From positions 310,001 through 374,000 of the forward strand of contig NZ_JAGJEI010000001.1 in the NCBI RefSeq assembly GCF_018100985.1: a stretch of DNA of 64,000 nucleotides, given 5' to 3'. This DNA is from Pseudoalteromonas sp. MMG007 (GTDB lineage: Bacteria > Pseudomonadota > Gammaproteobacteria > Enterobacterales > Alteromonadaceae). Positions 47,443 to 57,730 of the stretch are shown here, piece by piece (position 1 is the stretch's first letter; the number at the start of each line of letters is the position of its first letter). The notes beneath the pieces were generated by a model. The model saw nothing but the letters and a program-made list of their open reading frames with translations, searched no databases and had not been told where the DNA came from. Made by a program: the position numbers and the translations under genes.

Positions 47443-48614
47443 TTGCTTTTGCTGATTTAAAAGAAGCCCTAACGCCTAAACCATCGGCCCAGCTTTATGA
47501 TGTGCCTTTGCTTTATTGCATGTTAATGCTTATTGGGGTGGGTTTTATAATGGTGACCAGCGCCTCAATGCCTACTGCAGATAGGCTGTTTGGTGATATT
47601 TACCATTTTACAATTCGACACGGTATTTTTTTAGCGTTGTCGTTTTGTTTATTTTGGATAACCACGTTAGTGCCTATGAGTTGGTGGAAAAAAGCCAACC
47701 CTTATTTATTGCTAATAGGTTTAGTGCTGCTACTTGTTGTGCTAATAGTTGGCCGTGAGGTAAATGGTTCAACGCGTTGGATACCTGTAGGGCCTTTTAA
47801 TATACAAGCATCTGAGTTAGCTAAGTTATTCTTTTTTAGTTATATAGCCGGTTATTTGGTACGTAAACGAGAAGAAGTACAAGAAAATATTAAAGGCTTT
47901 GCAAAGCCAATAGCAGTGTTTGCTGTATACGCATTACTTATTTTATTACAGCCCGATTTAGGCACCGTGGTTGTTATGTTTGTTACAACGGTAGGCCTTT
48001 TATTTTTAGCTGGCGCAAAGCTTTGGCAGTTTTTTGCATTAATTTTAACAGGCGTTGCGCTGGTTGTTGGCTTAATTGTTTTAGAGCCATATCGAATGGC
48101 ACGGGTTGTTGGCTTTTTAGAGCCTTGGGATGATCCATTTGGTAAAGGCTATCAGTTAGTGCAGTCATTGATGGCATACAGTCAAGGTGATTGGTTTGGT
48201 CAAGGGCTTGGAAATAGTGTACAAAAATTACAGTACTTACCAGAAGCTCATACCGACTTTATTTTTGCTGTTATCGCAGAAGAACTTGGTTTTGTAGGCG
48301 TACTAAGCATTTTAATGGTGTTAGGTACTTTGGTGTTTAGGGCTTTATTAATTGGCCAAACAGCACTTAAAAACGGTAAAGAATATGAGGGCTATTTAGC
48401 GTTAGCAATTGGCATTTGGTTTGCGTTTCAAACCATGGTTAATGTTGGTGCCAGTGCGGGAATATTACCCACTAAAGGGTTAACGCTTCCGTTTATTTCG
48501 TATGGTGGCTCAAGCTTATTAATGATGACGATTGCCACTGGTATTTTATTGCGTGTTGATTTTGAAACTAAAATGGCCACCAAGCAAGCCACCTCACGTG
48601 GAGGTAAGCGATGA
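47439..48614 (+). CDS. ftsW: Septal peptidoglycan glycosyltransferase FtsW
   Basis: FtsW is a SEDS-family polymerase that extends septal glycan from lipid II together with FtsI. The 391-residue protein has ten predicted helices and SEDS motifs VNGSTRWIPVGPFNIQASELAK, LEPWDDPFGKGYQLVQSLMA and LTLPFISYGGSSLL. I start at the ATG at 47439, which overlaps the murD stop (ATGA) and has GGAAGGG upstream. The frame continues back to 47418 within murD. Confidence 0.96.
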   Translation: MIAFADLKEALTPKPSAQLYDVPLLYCMLMLIGVGFIMVTSASMPTADRLFGDIYHFTIRHGIFLALSFCLFWITTLVPMSWWKKANPYLLLIGLVLLLVVLIVGREVNGSTRWIPVGPFNIQASELAKLFFFSYIAGYLVRKREEVQENIKGFAKPIAVFAVYALLILLQPDLGTVVVMFVTTVGLLFLAGAKLWQFFALILTGVALVVGLIVLEPYRMARVVGFLEPWDDPFGKGYQLVQSLMAYSQGDWFGQGLGNSVQKLQYLPEAHTDFIFAVIAEELGFVGVLSILMVLGTLVFRALLIGQTALKNGKEYEGYLALAIGIWFAFQTMVNVGASAGILPTKGLTLPFISYGGSSLLMMTIATGILLRVDFETKMATKQATSRGGKR

Positions 48615-49687
48615 GTAAAAAATTAGTAGTAGTAGCAGGCGGAACTGGCGGGCATATATTTCCGGGGATCGCTGTAGCTGATTATTTAAAAAACCAAGGC
48701 TGGGTAGTCAGCTGGATAGGCACACCAGACAGAATGGAAGCCGAGGTTGTGCCAAAGCACAATATTGAGATTGATTTTATTAATGTAAAGGGCGTACGCG
48801 GTAATGGCTTAAAGCGTCTTATTAAAGCCCCATTCATGGTACTTAATGCAATATTGCAGGCGCGTAAGGTATTGAAATCTCAACAACCTGATGTAGTACT
48901 TGCTATGGGTGGCTATGTAACCGGGCCAACCGGTATTGCGGCTAAAAGTTTAGGTATTCCACTGGTTATTCATGAGCAAAATGCGGTTGCTGGAATGAGT
49001 AATAGATGGTTGGCTAAATTTGCTAATAAAGTACTCGCTGCTTTTCCAAGTGCTTTTGATAAAGGCCAAGCTGAGCTTGTAGGTAATCCTGTTCGCCAAA
49101 GTGTGGCTGATGTGCCTAAGCGAGAAGTTTCAAACCCTATAAATGTACTCGTTGTAGGTGGATCGTTAGGTGCTCAAGTACTTAATCAGACCTTACCTGA
49201 AGCATTTAAAGTTATGGCAAACACATGTGATTTAAATGTGTGGCACCAAACGGGTAAAGGGCACTTAGAGAGCGTTAAAGCTGCTTATAAACTACATCAA
49301 TTTACTGAGCAGCAAGTAAAAGTAGCACAATTTATTGATGATATGGATGCAGCGTATAGTTGGGCCGACATCGTAATTTGCCGAGCGGGAGCACTAACGG
49401 TAAGCGAAATTGCCGCAGCGGGTAAAATGGCCGTATTTGTACCATTTCCGCATGCCGTTGACGATCATCAAACTGCTAACGCACAGTATTTAGTAATGGC
49501 TAATGGCGCTTTATTGATGCCACAAGGGCAATTTAATAATCAGTCTATTGTTGCGCTGTTGAGTCCTTATTTAGCGCAACCAAAATTAATTGATGAAATG
49601 GCTAATAATGCTAAAAAGCAAGCCATTTTAGATGCCACAGCAAGCGTAGCTGCGCACTGTGAGCAAGTAACAAATAAGAGAAAATAA
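48611..49687 (+). CDS. murG: Lipid II synthase MurG
   Basis: MurG transfers GlcNAc from UDP-GlcNAc to lipid I on the cytoplasmic membrane face. The 358-residue GT-B enzyme has GGTGGHIFPGIAVAD at the N-terminus, MGGYVTGPTGIAAKSLGIP and HEQNAVAGMSNRWLA in the acceptor domain, and CRAGALTVSEIAAAG in the donor domain. It overlaps ftsW by 4 bases. Confidence 0.97.
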   Translation: MSKKLVVVAGGTGGHIFPGIAVADYLKNQGWVVSWIGTPDRMEAEVVPKHNIEIDFINVKGVRGNGLKRLIKAPFMVLNAILQARKVLKSQQPDVVLAMGGYVTGPTGIAAKSLGIPLVIHEQNAVAGMSNRWLAKFANKVLAAFPSAFDKGQAELVGNPVRQSVADVPKREVSNPINVLVVGGSLGAQVLNQTLPEAFKVMANTCDLNVWHQTGKGHLESVKAAYKLHQFTEQQVKVAQFIDDMDAAYSWADIVICRAGALTVSEIAAAGKMAVFVPFPHAVDDHQTANAQYLVMANGALLMPQGQFNNQSIVALLSPYLAQPKLIDEMANNAKKQAILDATASVAAHCEQVTNKRK

Positions 49688-51139
49688 GTGAAAGAAACGT
49701 CATTACAAGAAAAATATTCACGACCAGCAATGCGTCGAATAGACACTATACACTTTATAGGTATTGGTGGTGCTGGTATGGGCGGTATTGCAGAAGTGCT
49801 TGCTTTTGAAGGTTACCGTATTACAGGGTCTGATATTGCACACAGTGCAATGACAGAGCGCCTGATAAAAGCCGGTGCAGAAGTCTTTATTGGCCATCAT
49901 GAAAATAACGTAAAAGATGCCAACGTAGTGGTTGTCTCAAGCGCAATAGATGAAACAAACCCAGAAATTATAGCTGCAAAAGCGGCGCGTATACCAGTAG
50001 TTCGCCGTGCAGAAATGCTTGCCGAGTTAATGCGTTTTCGCCATGGTATTGCTATTGCGGGTACTCATGGTAAAACAACAACAACGAGTTTAATTGCCAG
50101 TATTTATGCCCAAGCTGGGCTTGATCCTACCTTTATCATTGGTGGTTTATTAAATAGTGCAGGTAGTAATGCAAAGGTTGGTAAAAGCGACTTTTTAATT
50201 GCAGAAGCAGATGAAAGTGATGCGTCGTTTTTACATTTACAGCCAATGGTCTCGGTGATCACTAATATTGAAGAGGATCACATGGATACCTACGGTGGTA
50301 GTCTTGAGAAAATGAAAGACACCTATGTAGATTTTATCCATAACCTACCGTTTTATGGCTTAGCTGTGGTGTGCATTGACTCAGAAGTAGCTAGCGAGCT
50401 AATTCCGCGTTTTGCTCGTCCTGTCATTACTTATGGCGAAGCGCGCGATGCAGATTATCGCATGAGCGACTTTAGTCAATCTGCCAATACGTGTACGTTT
50501 ACCGTAACAAGTAAAAATGGCGATAGCTTAACGGCCACGCTTAATATGCCTGGTAAGCACAATGCATTAAATGCAACTGCTGCAATTGCTGTAGCTAAAG
50601 ATCAAAACATTGCTAATTATGCGATTTTAGAAGCACTGCAAAAGTTTGAAGGAATTGGTCGTCGTTTTCAGCATTACGGTGAATTTGAGAACGAGCGCGG
50701 TAATGTAATGCTTGTTGATGATTATGGTCATCACCCGTCAGAAGTAGCGGCTACCATAGCGGCTGTTCGTGATGGGTGGCCAGATAAGCGCTTGGTAATG
50801 GTTTATCAACCACATAGATTTAGCCGTACTCGTGACTTATACGAAGACTTTATAAAAGTATTAGCCGATGTTGATCAATTACTTTTACTTGATGTGTACA
50901 GCGCTGGAGAAGACCCCATTGTAGGAGCTGATAGTAAAAGTCTGTGTCGTAGTTTGCGTCAACGCGGCAAAGAGCCTCTGCACGTAGCTACCAATGCTGA
51001 ACTTGCAGGTGTGCTAGCAGCAAACTTACAAAATAATGATTTAGTATTAACCCAAGGTGCTGGTAACATAGGCCAACTAGTTAAAACATTAGCTGCCACG
51101 GGTATGTCGATAGAAAAACTTAAACAGGGTGAAGTATGA
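49688..51139 (+). CDS. murC: UDP-N-acetylmuramate:L-alanine ligase MurC
   Basis: MurC adds the first amino acid to UDP-MurNAc. The 483-residue protein has [16 protein letters not shown], the ATP loop [15 protein letters not shown] and [14 protein letters not shown]. The start is GTG directly after the murG stop; this N-terminus aligns with E. coli MurC, where about 15 residues precede the MRR motif, so the ATG at 49730 is too late. It overlaps ddlB by 4 bases. Confidence 0.96.
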   Translation: MKETSLQEKYSRPAMRRIDTIHFIGIGGAGMGGIAEVLAFEGYRITGSDIAHSAMTERLIKAGAEVFIGHHENNVKDANVVVVSSAIDETNPEIIAAKAARIPVVRRAEMLAELMRFRHGIAIAGTHGKTTTTSLIASIYAQAGLDPTFIIGGLLNSAGSNAKVGKSDFLIAEADESDASFLHLQPMVSVITNIEEDHMDTYGGSLEKMKDTYVDFIHNLPFYGLAVVCIDSEVASELIPRFARPVITYGEARDADYRMSDFSQSANTCTFTVTSKNGDSLTATLNMPGKHNALNATAAIAVAKDQNIANYAILEALQKFEGIGRRFQHYGEFENERGNVMLVDDYGHHPSEVAATIAAVRDGWPDKRLVMVYQPHRFSRTRDLYEDFIKVLADVDQLLLLDVYSAGEDPIVGADSKSLCRSLRQRGKEPLHVATNAELAGVLAANLQNNDLVLTQGAGNIGQLVKTLAATGMSIEKLKQGEV

Positions 51140-52056
51140 CTCAGGTAAATACACAATTTGGTAAAGTAGCGGTACTGCTAGGTGGAAACTCAGCAGAACG
51201 TGAAGTGTCTTTACGCTCGGGTCAGGCTGTTTTAAACGCGCTACAAAATAGTGGCGTAGATGCAATTGCATTCGACCCTCAAAATCGCTCGCTGTGGGAT
51301 TTAAAAGAATTAAATGTAGATCGTGTTTTTATTGCTCTTCACGGCCGTGGTGGTGAAGATGGCACTGTGCAAGGTGCGCTTGAGTTTATGAATCTACCTT
51401 ACACAGGTAGTAATGTGCTTGGCTCTGCGCTGGCTATGGATAAAGTTCGTTGTAAGCATCTATTTAAATCTGCTGGTTTAAGTACAGCACCTTATGCAGT
51501 CGTCGATGCTAAAAAAGGTTTTGATGCTAAAGCCATTATGGATGAGTTTAAAAAAGTAATGGTTAAGCCATCACATGAAGGCTCAAGCATTGGTATGGCG
51601 CAAGCAAGCACAGCACAAGAGCTAGATGAAGCTTTGGCTCACGCATTTAAGTTCGATAATCAAGTGCTAGTGGAGCAGTGGATAACAGGGCGAGAATTTA
51701 CCGTTACAGTGCTTGGCGGCGAAGTGCAGCCTGTTATTGAAATGACTACACCTAACGGTTTTTATGATTATCAAGCTAAGTATCAATCAAATACAACGCA
51801 GTATCATTGCCCAGCCGATTTATCGGCGCAAGATACACAGCACTTACAAGCAATGTCGCTTGATGCTTTTGATTTAGTAGGGGCAAGTGGCTGGGGGCGA
51901 GTAGATGCTATGCAAGACGAGCAAGGTAATTTTTATTTATTAGAAGTAAATACAGTACCGGGTATGACCGAAAAATCGCTCGTGCCAATGGCGGCAAAAG
52001 CGAATGGGGCAACTTTTGAGCAATTAGTTGTTCGCATTTTAGAGCAAACGCTTTAA
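51136..52056 (+). CDS. ddlB: D-alanine:D-alanine ligase DdlB
   Basis: Ddl makes the D-Ala-D-Ala dipeptide used by MurF. The 306-residue ATP-grasp enzyme has [47 protein letters not shown] and [20 protein letters not shown]. Length equals E. coli DdlB (306), and it sits between murC and ftsQ as there. Confidence 0.97.
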   Translation: MTQVNTQFGKVAVLLGGNSAEREVSLRSGQAVLNALQNSGVDAIAFDPQNRSLWDLKELNVDRVFIALHGRGGEDGTVQGALEFMNLPYTGSNVLGSALAMDKVRCKHLFKSAGLSTAPYAVVDAKKGFDAKAIMDEFKKVMVKPSHEGSSIGMAQASTAQELDEALAHAFKFDNQVLVEQWITGREFTVTVLGGEVQPVIEMTTPNGFYDYQAKYQSNTTQYHCPADLSAQDTQHLQAMSLDAFDLVGASGWGRVDAMQDEQGNFYLLEVNTVPGMTEKSLVPMAAKANGATFEQLVVRILEQTL

Positions 52057-52057
52057 T

Positions 52058-52834
52058 ATGCACCCCCTTTTAGAAAAAGCCCAACAAATCAAGCTGAACC
52101 TAAATTGGTCGCTGGTTTTTGGGGTGAGTTTTTTTCTGATAGTAGTCATCGGCCTTGTGCAAATTACTACGGGTGTATCAGATTGGCTTGTAGAGAACAA
52201 AGATGCGCAGATAAAGCACTTAATTGTACAAGGCCAACCAAAGTACACTGAAGAAACAGCAATTATAAAAGCAATAAAGCAGGCTGACTTAAGTAGCTTT
52301 TTTGAATTAGATGTAAAGCATGTGCAGCAGCTAGTTCAAGACTTGCCTTGGGTTGCTACTGTTTCAGTACGAAAGCAATGGCCCGATACAGTTCAAGTAT
52401 ATGTTGTTGAGCATAAGGCTGTAGCTCATTGGAATAGTGATTTGTTACTTAACCAAGGTGGCCAAGCGTTTCAAGCAAGTAGTGATAAGTTACACGACCT
52501 GCCGCAATTATATGGCCCTGAAGGCAGTGAAGAAGAAGCATGGGTTGCGTTTAAGCAATTTGATGAAATGCTAAAGGTAAATAACCTGACGCTTTCAAGC
52601 CTTGCACTGTCTGAGCGGTTTTCGTGGCAGTTATGGTTAGATAACGGAATACGCTTAGATTTAGGGCGTAAAGATAAAGCTAAACGCGTACAACGTTTTA
52701 TAGATGTTTACCCGCGAATGGAACAACGTGCAAATGCACAAGTAGATACAATCGATTTACGGTATGATACCGGCCTTGCAGTAAGCTTTAAGCCGCTGCA
52801 AGAAGAACAATTACAAAATAAGAGTAAGGCATGA
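52058..52834 (+). CDS. ftsQ: Cell division protein FtsQ
   Basis: FtsQ is a bitopic divisome protein linking early and late division proteins. The 258-residue protein has one membrane segment (about residues 18-37, LVFGVSFFLIVVIGLVQITT), a POTRA domain (about 45-120; IKHLIVQGQPKYTEETAIIK) and a beta domain with WPDTVQVYVVEHKAVAHWN. It overlaps ftsA by 4 bases. Confidence 0.95.
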   Translation: MHPLLEKAQQIKLNLNWSLVFGVSFFLIVVIGLVQITTGVSDWLVENKDAQIKHLIVQGQPKYTEETAIIKAIKQADLSSFFELDVKHVQQLVQDLPWVATVSVRKQWPDTVQVYVVEHKAVAHWNSDLLLNQGGQAFQASSDKLHDLPQLYGPEGSEEEAWVAFKQFDEMLKVNNLTLSSLALSERFSWQLWLDNGIRLDLGRKDKAKRVQRFIDVYPRMEQRANAQVDTIDLRYDTGLAVSFKPLQEEQLQNKSKA

Positions 52835-54063
52835 CTAAGTCAGCAGAAAGAAACCTCGTGATTGGATTAGACGTTGGTACCTCGAAAGTGGTTGCCACGG
52901 TAGGTGAAATCACCGCAGATAACAAGCTCAGCATTGTTGGTGTGGGCAGCCAAGTATCTCATGGTATGGATAAAGGCGGCGTTAACGATTTAAACTTAGT
53001 GTCTGAGTCGATTCGCCGAGCTATTGATGAGGCCGAGTTAATGGCTGATTGTCGAATTAGCTCAGTGTACTTAGGAATTTCTGGCAAACATATCCAGTGT
53101 CAAAACGAAAGCGGTGTAGTTGCAATCAACAACACCGAAGTGACAGATGAAGACATTGAAAACGTCATTCATATTGCGCGTTCAGTGCCTATTTCTGCAG
53201 AGCGAAAAATGCTACATGCATTACCGCAAGAGTACAGCATCGACATGCAAGAAGGGATTAAAAACCCACTAGGCATGAGCGGCGTGCGTATGGAAGCGCG
53301 AGCACACATAATTACGTGTTCGAACGACATGGCTAAAAACATTGAAAAATGTGTTCAGCGCTGCGGATTAGAAGTAGATCAACTTATATTTACGGCACTG
53401 GCGTCGTGTTACTCAGTTTTAACTGATGACGAAAAAGAGCTAGGTGTAGCCGTACTTGATATTGGTGGTGGTACAATGGATATCACCATTTATATTAATG
53501 GTGCTCAGCGTCATTCAGCTGTTATTCCAGTGGCAGGTAACCAAGTGACGGGTGATATTGCAAAAATATTTCGTACACCTATATCACATGCAGAGTCACT
53601 CAAAGTACAATACGCATGTGCAAATAGCCAAATGGCCAGTAGTGAAGACACTATTGAAGTACCAAGCGTAGGTGGGCGACCTGCAAGATTAATGTCGCGT
53701 CATACGTTATCTGAGGTTGTTGAGCCTCGTTTTAGAGAATTATTTGAGTTGGCGATGGAAGAAATTCGTCGTTCAGGCTTAGAAGACCAAATTGCGGCAG
53801 GCCTCGTTATCACGGGCGGGACTGCTAAAATGACTGGCGCTATGGAAGTGGCAGAAGACATTTTTCAAATGCCAGTAAGAATAGGCAAACCAATCGGGAT
53901 GGTTGGTTTGACAGACTATGTAGATGATCCTTCGTACGCAACCGCTGTTGGTTTGTTACAATACGGGCGCACTATGCAATCGATGAATGCACAAAAGTCG
54001 AAAGCAGAGGATAACAATAATTGGTGGAACCGCATTACTAAATGGTTCCAAGGCGAGTTTTAA
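52831..54063 (+). CDS. ftsA: Cell division protein FtsA
   Basis: FtsA is an actin-like ATPase that tethers FtsZ to the membrane and recruits later divisome proteins. The 410-residue protein has the phosphate-binding loops LDVGTSKVVATVGEI and AVLDIGGGTMDITIY and the adenosine motif ITGGTAKMTG. The C-terminal amphipathic membrane-targeting helix NNWWNRITKWFQGEF is clear. ftsZ follows after 21 bases. Confidence 0.97.
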   Translation: MTKSAERNLVIGLDVGTSKVVATVGEITADNKLSIVGVGSQVSHGMDKGGVNDLNLVSESIRRAIDEAELMADCRISSVYLGISGKHIQCQNESGVVAINNTEVTDEDIENVIHIARSVPISAERKMLHALPQEYSIDMQEGIKNPLGMSGVRMEARAHIITCSNDMAKNIEKCVQRCGLEVDQLIFTALASCYSVLTDDEKELGVAVLDIGGGTMDITIYINGAQRHSAVIPVAGNQVTGDIAKIFRTPISHAESLKVQYACANSQMASSEDTIEVPSVGGRPARLMSRHTLSEVVEPRFRELFELAMEEIRRSGLEDQIAAGLVITGGTAKMTGAMEVAEDIFQMPVRIGKPIGMVGLTDYVDDPSYATAVGLLQYGRTMQSMNAQKSKAEDNNNWWNRITKWFQGEF

Positions 54064-54084
54064 TACTCAAGTCGGAGAGTAAAC

Positions 54085-55332
54085 ATGTTTGATATGATGG
54101 AACAGCACGGTGAAGAAGCCGTAATAAAGGTAATTGGCGTGGGCGGTGGCGGCGGTAACGCTGTTGAGCACATGGTAAAACAACAAATTGAAGGCGTACG
54201 TTTTATTGCTGCTAATACGGATGCACAAGCATTACGTAATTCAGCAGCAGACATTACAGTACAACTTGGCACGCAAATAACCTCTGGGTTAGGTGCGGGC
54301 GCAAACCCAGAAGTAGGCCGTCAATCAGCTGAAGAAGACGAAGAAACCATCCGTGCAAGCCTTGAAGGCGCCGACATGGTATTTATTGCTGCGGGTATGG
54401 GCGGTGGTACAGGTACTGGTGCAGCACCAGTGGTTGCTAAAATTGCTAAAGAGTTAGGTATTTTAACCGTTGCAGTAGTAACGCGTCCTTTTGATTTTGA
54501 AGGTAAAAAACGTGCATCTGCGGCTGAACAAGGCATTAATGAATTGTCAGAAATTGTAGACTCTCTTATTACAATTCCGAACAATAAATTGCTTAAAGTT
54601 TTAGGAAAAGGGACTACACTTCTAGATGCCTTCGCTAAAGCTAATGACGTATTATTTGGCGCAGTACAAGGTATTGCCGAGCTGATTACACGTTCTGGTT
54701 TGATTAACGTGGATTTCGCCGATGTACGTACAGTAATGTCAGCGATGGGTACTGCTATGATGGGTACTGCTTCTGCGTCTGGCCCTGATCGTGCACAAGA
54801 AGCTGCTGAAGCAGCAATTTCAAGCCCATTACTAGAAGACGTTGATTTAACTGGTGCTAAAGGCATATTAGTTAACATTACCGCAGGTATGGACATTGCA
54901 ATTGAAGAATTTGAAATTGTTGGTAACCACGTTAAGGCGCTAGCGTCTGAAAATGCAACGGTTGTTGTTGGTGCGGTTATTGATCCAGAAATGAGCGACG
55001 AGTTACGTGTAACGGTTGTTGCAACTGGTTTAGGCGGCGATCGTCGTCCACAATTTGGTATTGTCGATAACGGTATTAAAAAGGCGTCAGGTTCTGATGT
55101 TACTAGTTCATCAAACCAAACAAGTAGTATGTACGTACCAAGCTTTGCAAGCCAAGGTACAAGCTCTGAAGAAAGCACTGCTAGCACACAAGTAGAAACT
55201 AAAGAACAAACAGAATCTACCAGCTCAAGCAGTTCAACTAGCTCTTCGGCGCAAAACAGTAAAAAAGCAGATAAATCAGAAGGCGGTGATTATTTTGATA
55301 TTCCTGCTTTTTTACGTAAGCAGGCTGATTAA
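54085..55332 (+). CDS. ftsZ: Cell division GTPase FtsZ
   Basis: FtsZ is the tubulin-like GTPase that forms the Z-ring. The 415-residue protein has the tubulin signature GGGTGTG (106-112), the synergy (T7) loop [11 protein letters not shown], and a variable linker (about 330-400) rich in Ser, Thr and Gln. It ends in the conserved FtsA/ZipA-binding peptide [14 protein letters not shown] at the very C-terminus. It has its own SD (GGAG). Confidence 0.98.
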   Translation: MFDMMEQHGEEAVIKVIGVGGGGGNAVEHMVKQQIEGVRFIAANTDAQALRNSAADITVQLGTQITSGLGAGANPEVGRQSAEEDEETIRASLEGADMVFIAAGMGGGTGTGAAPVVAKIAKELGILTVAVVTRPFDFEGKKRASAAEQGINELSEIVDSLITIPNNKLLKVLGKGTTLLDAFAKANDVLFGAVQGIAELITRSGLINVDFADVRTVMSAMGTAMMGTASASGPDRAQEAAEAAISSPLLEDVDLTGAKGILVNITAGMDIAIEEFEIVGNHVKALASENATVVVGAVIDPEMSDELRVTVVATGLGGDRRPQFGIVDNGIKKASGSDVTSSSNQTSSMYVPSFASQGTSSEESTASTQVETKEQTESTSSSSSTSSSAQNSKKADKSEGGDYFDIPAFLRKQAD

Positions 55333-55369
55333 CATTAATTAATACTTTTGTTTGAAATATGTACGAATA

Positions 55370-55398
55370 TTGAAAGGCAAAAGGATTTATGTTAAACT
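55370..55398 (+). promoter_or_regulatory. lpxC promoter
   Basis: TTGAAA (55370-55375) and TAAACT (55393-55398) are 17 bases apart, with a TGT extension just before the -10. Transcription from about 55405 starts downstream of the longest open frame's first codons and supports the lpxC start at 55439. Confidence 0.75.
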
Positions 55399-55438
55399 CC
55401 GCCGTCTAACTGTAACTGATTTTAAAGTGAGCGAACCT

Positions 55439-56350
55439 ATGATTAAACAGCGTACGATTGCACAAGTAGTCAAAGCCATAGGAATTGGACTTCATAAAGG
55501 TGAGAAGGTCACAATAACTCTCCGACCTGCGAGCGCAAATACTGGGATTGTATTTCGTCGTGTGGACCTTGATCCGGTTGTTGAATTTGAAACAACACCT
55601 GAAGCCGTTGGTGATACGCAGTTATGTACCTGTTTAATAAACAAAGATGGCGTTCGCTTATCTACTACCGAGCACTTAATTGCAGCGGTTGCTGCAATGG
55701 GTATTGATAATCTAATTGTAGAATTAGATAGCTCAGAAGTACCTATTATGGATGGTAGTGCATTACCATTTATATACTTGTTACAAAAAGGCGGCATAGA
55801 AGAGCAAAATGTCGCAAAACGCTTTATTCGTATTAAAGAAAAAGTACGTATTGAAGAAGGCGATAAATGGGCCGAAGTAGAACCATATGATGGTTTTCAT
55901 ATCGACTTTGAAATTGCTTTTGATCATCCGGCAATTAACGAAAGTCGCCAACGTGTTGGTTTAGACATTACGGCACAAAGCTTTACTGAAGAAATTAGCC
56001 GCGCACGTACTTTTGGTTTTATGAAAGATATAGAATACATGCATGCTAACAACCTAGCGCTAGGTGGTAGCATGGATAGTGCAGTAGTACTTGATGAGTT
56101 TAAAGTGTTAAACCCTAATGGTTTACGCTACAGCGATGAGTTCGTTAAGCATAAAATACTAGACTGTGTTGGTGACATGTTTATGACAGGTCACAACCTT
56201 TTAGGTAAAGTGACGGCATTTAAATCGGGTCACGATTTAAATAATAAGTTACTTCGTAAAGTTATGGCGACAGAGTCAGCGTGGGAGTGGGCAACATTTG
56301 AAACGCCTGTTACGATGCCTGCACCCGGCCTTGAGTTAGCGACTGCCTAA
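55439..56350 (+). CDS. lpxC: UDP-3-O-acyl-N-acetylglucosamine deacetylase LpxC
   Basis: LpxC is the zinc hydrolase of the committed step of lipid A synthesis. The 303-residue protein begins MIKQRTIAQ, the normal family start, and has zinc-ligand and catalytic motifs [25 protein letters not shown] and [21 protein letters not shown] longer frame from 55352 is excluded by the promoter lying inside it. It closes the dcw cluster. Confidence 0.97.
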   Translation: MIKQRTIAQVVKAIGIGLHKGEKVTITLRPASANTGIVFRRVDLDPVVEFETTPEAVGDTQLCTCLINKDGVRLSTTEHLIAAVAAMGIDNLIVELDSSEVPIMDGSALPFIYLLQKGGIEEQNVAKRFIRIKEKVRIEEGDKWAEVEPYDGFHIDFEIAFDHPAINESRQRVGLDITAQSFTEEISRARTFGFMKDIEYMHANNLALGGSMDSAVVLDEFKVLNPNGLRYSDEFVKHKILDCVGDMFMTGHNLLGKVTAFKSGHDLNNKLLRKVMATESAWEWATFETPVTMPAPGLELATA

Positions 56351-56392
56351 CTTAGTATTTTAAAAAATACACGCTCACAAACAGTTATAAAA

Positions 56393-56420
56393 AATGACGC
56401 TAAATAGCGTCATTTTTTTT
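56393..56420. terminator. Bidirectional terminator after lpxC
   Basis: ATGACGC (56394-56400) pairs with GCGTCAT (56407-56413) around a 6-base loop. An A run precedes and eight T follow. It ends the dcw cluster and also serves the convergent YjjG-type gene. Confidence 0.92.
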
Positions 56421-56433
56421 GCTTTTAATTTAG

Positions 56434-57108
56434 CTAAATTTTAAGAATGGACTGCAATTGATCTAAGGTGGTTATTGTATAAGTCGGAGTTATACCTTCC
56501 GGCAGCTGCTCCCCTGGATGTTGTAGCCAACACGTATCAATACCAGCGTTACTACCGCCAAGTACGTCGCTTGAGGCAGTATCACCCACCATTAATATTT
56601 GGCTCTTATCGGGGTTACCCATTAACTCAAAAGTATGATCAAAAATAGCTTTATTAGGTTTTGCTATTCCCACGAGCTCTGATATGACCAACCACTCAAA
56701 CATATCTTTTAAACCAGTGTGCTCTAAACGCACAGTCTGCAAGCGGGCAAACCCGTTAGTTATGATACCTAATTTAGCGTGTGGCTTTAGTTTATTTAAA
56801 AGCTCAATAGCGCCGGGTAAAGGCTCGCAAATTTGCGCCATAGAATCTAAAAAAGCATCATTTAATTCTTTGGCTGGTACATCTAGTTTTTCAGCCCATT
56901 CGTTGAAGCGGGTTACCTGCAAGTAATCAGCGCTAATTTTTCCATCTTGATAATCTAGCCACAGCTGCTTATTGGTTTTTTGATAATGTACATAATCATC
57001 TTTAGTAAACTGTATACCGTATGCTTTAAACATACGGGTCATACCCGCAAGAATATCAAATCTAAACAATGTTTCATCGGCATCAAACAGTACATAACTG
57101 TATTTCAT
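56434..57108 (-). CDS. yjjG: HAD-family pyrimidine 5'-nucleotidase, YjjG-type
   Basis: This house-cleaning nucleotidase dephosphorylates (modified) pyrimidine nucleoside monophosphates in E. coli. The 224-residue protein has the nucleophile motif FDADETLFRFD (Asp9 and Asp11), a helical cap, GIITNGF (motif II), KPNKAIFDHTF (Lys) and MVGDTASSDVLGG (motif III). Length equals E. coli YjjG (225). The yjjX-type gene lies 18 bases upstream. Confidence 0.9.
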   Translation of the reverse strand: MKYSYVLFDADETLFRFDILAGMTRMFKAYGIQFTKDDYVHYQKTNKQLWLDYQDGKISADYLQVTRFNEWAEKLDVPAKELNDAFLDSMAQICEPLPGAIELLNKLKPHAKLGIITNGFARLQTVRLEHTGLKDMFEWLVISELVGIAKPNKAIFDHTFELMGNPDKSQILMVGDTASSDVLGGSNAGIDTCWLQHPGEQLPEGITPTYTITTLDQLQSILKI

Positions 57109-57126
57109 TAAGCTTCCTAAATTAAT

Positions 57127-57666
57127 TCATTTGCTATATAAAGCAGGGTGTAAAAATGGTGCCATAGCTAAAGTAAGTGCTTGAGTGTAAGTACTTTCAC
57201 GGGTTGCATGGTTATTAGTAAGAAGCCCAATAGCGCCACCTTTTTGCTTAATATTTTGAGTATTAAAGGCTTTATCCATTACGTCGCCAAGCTCTTCACC
57301 GTTTAACAGTGCATTATATAAAACTTGAGGTAAGGGTAAGTTGCTACTGCGTCCTACAGATTGCTCTGAACCGTTATTAATTACTACATAGGCAAAGGTT
57401 GCCGCACCGTAACTAAATTGCTCTGCGCCGCCTTCCATTGCACAGTAGTAGTCTGCTTTATAGGTATTTTTGCAAAAGGTTACTCTGTTTTGTGCACCAA
57501 TGCGCGTTTGCTCTTCGCCAATAGGTTGATCTGGTACATTGGAGGGGGCATCAACACTTTGGCAATCAATCTCATGCTCAGGAAAATACATTGCAAAAAT
57601 ATGTTTAGCAGCGTTAATTTTTACAGGGTTTTTAGAACCTACAACAATTTTTAATGAGTACGACAC
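57127..57666 (-). CDS. yjjX: Inosine/xanthosine triphosphatase YjjX
   Basis: YjjX hydrolyses non-canonical purine triphosphates such as ITP and XTP, preventing their incorporation. The 179-residue protein has the family features KIVVGSKNPVKINAAKHIF, VPDQPIGEEQTRIGAQNR and CAMEGGAEQF. It lies just upstream of the YjjG-type nucleotidase on the same strand, so two nucleotide-sanitising enzymes share an operon. Confidence 0.92.
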   Translation of the reverse strand: MSYSLKIVVGSKNPVKINAAKHIFAMYFPEHEIDCQSVDAPSNVPDQPIGEEQTRIGAQNRVTFCKNTYKADYYCAMEGGAEQFSYGAATFAYVVINNGSEQSVGRSSNLPLPQVLYNALLNGEELGDVMDKAFNTQNIKQKGGAIGLLTNNHATRESTYTQALTLAMAPFLHPALYSK

Positions 57667-57730
57667 AATATCCCTTATTGTTACTATAAATCAGCAGTGT
57701 ACGTGAGAAAACTAGACCTGAGAAGATTAG

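Noticed and set aside
54321..55187. 288-codon minus-strand open frame opposite ftsZ
   Set aside because: It is the antisense shadow of a highly conserved gene; the sequence is low-complexity Ser/Ala/Thr-rich with no ribosome-binding site or family resemblance.
55160..55290. Ser/Thr/Gln-rich low-complexity stretch in ftsZ as a possible repeat or insertion
   Set aside because: A variable disordered linker between the GTPase core and the C-terminal peptide is normal in FtsZ.
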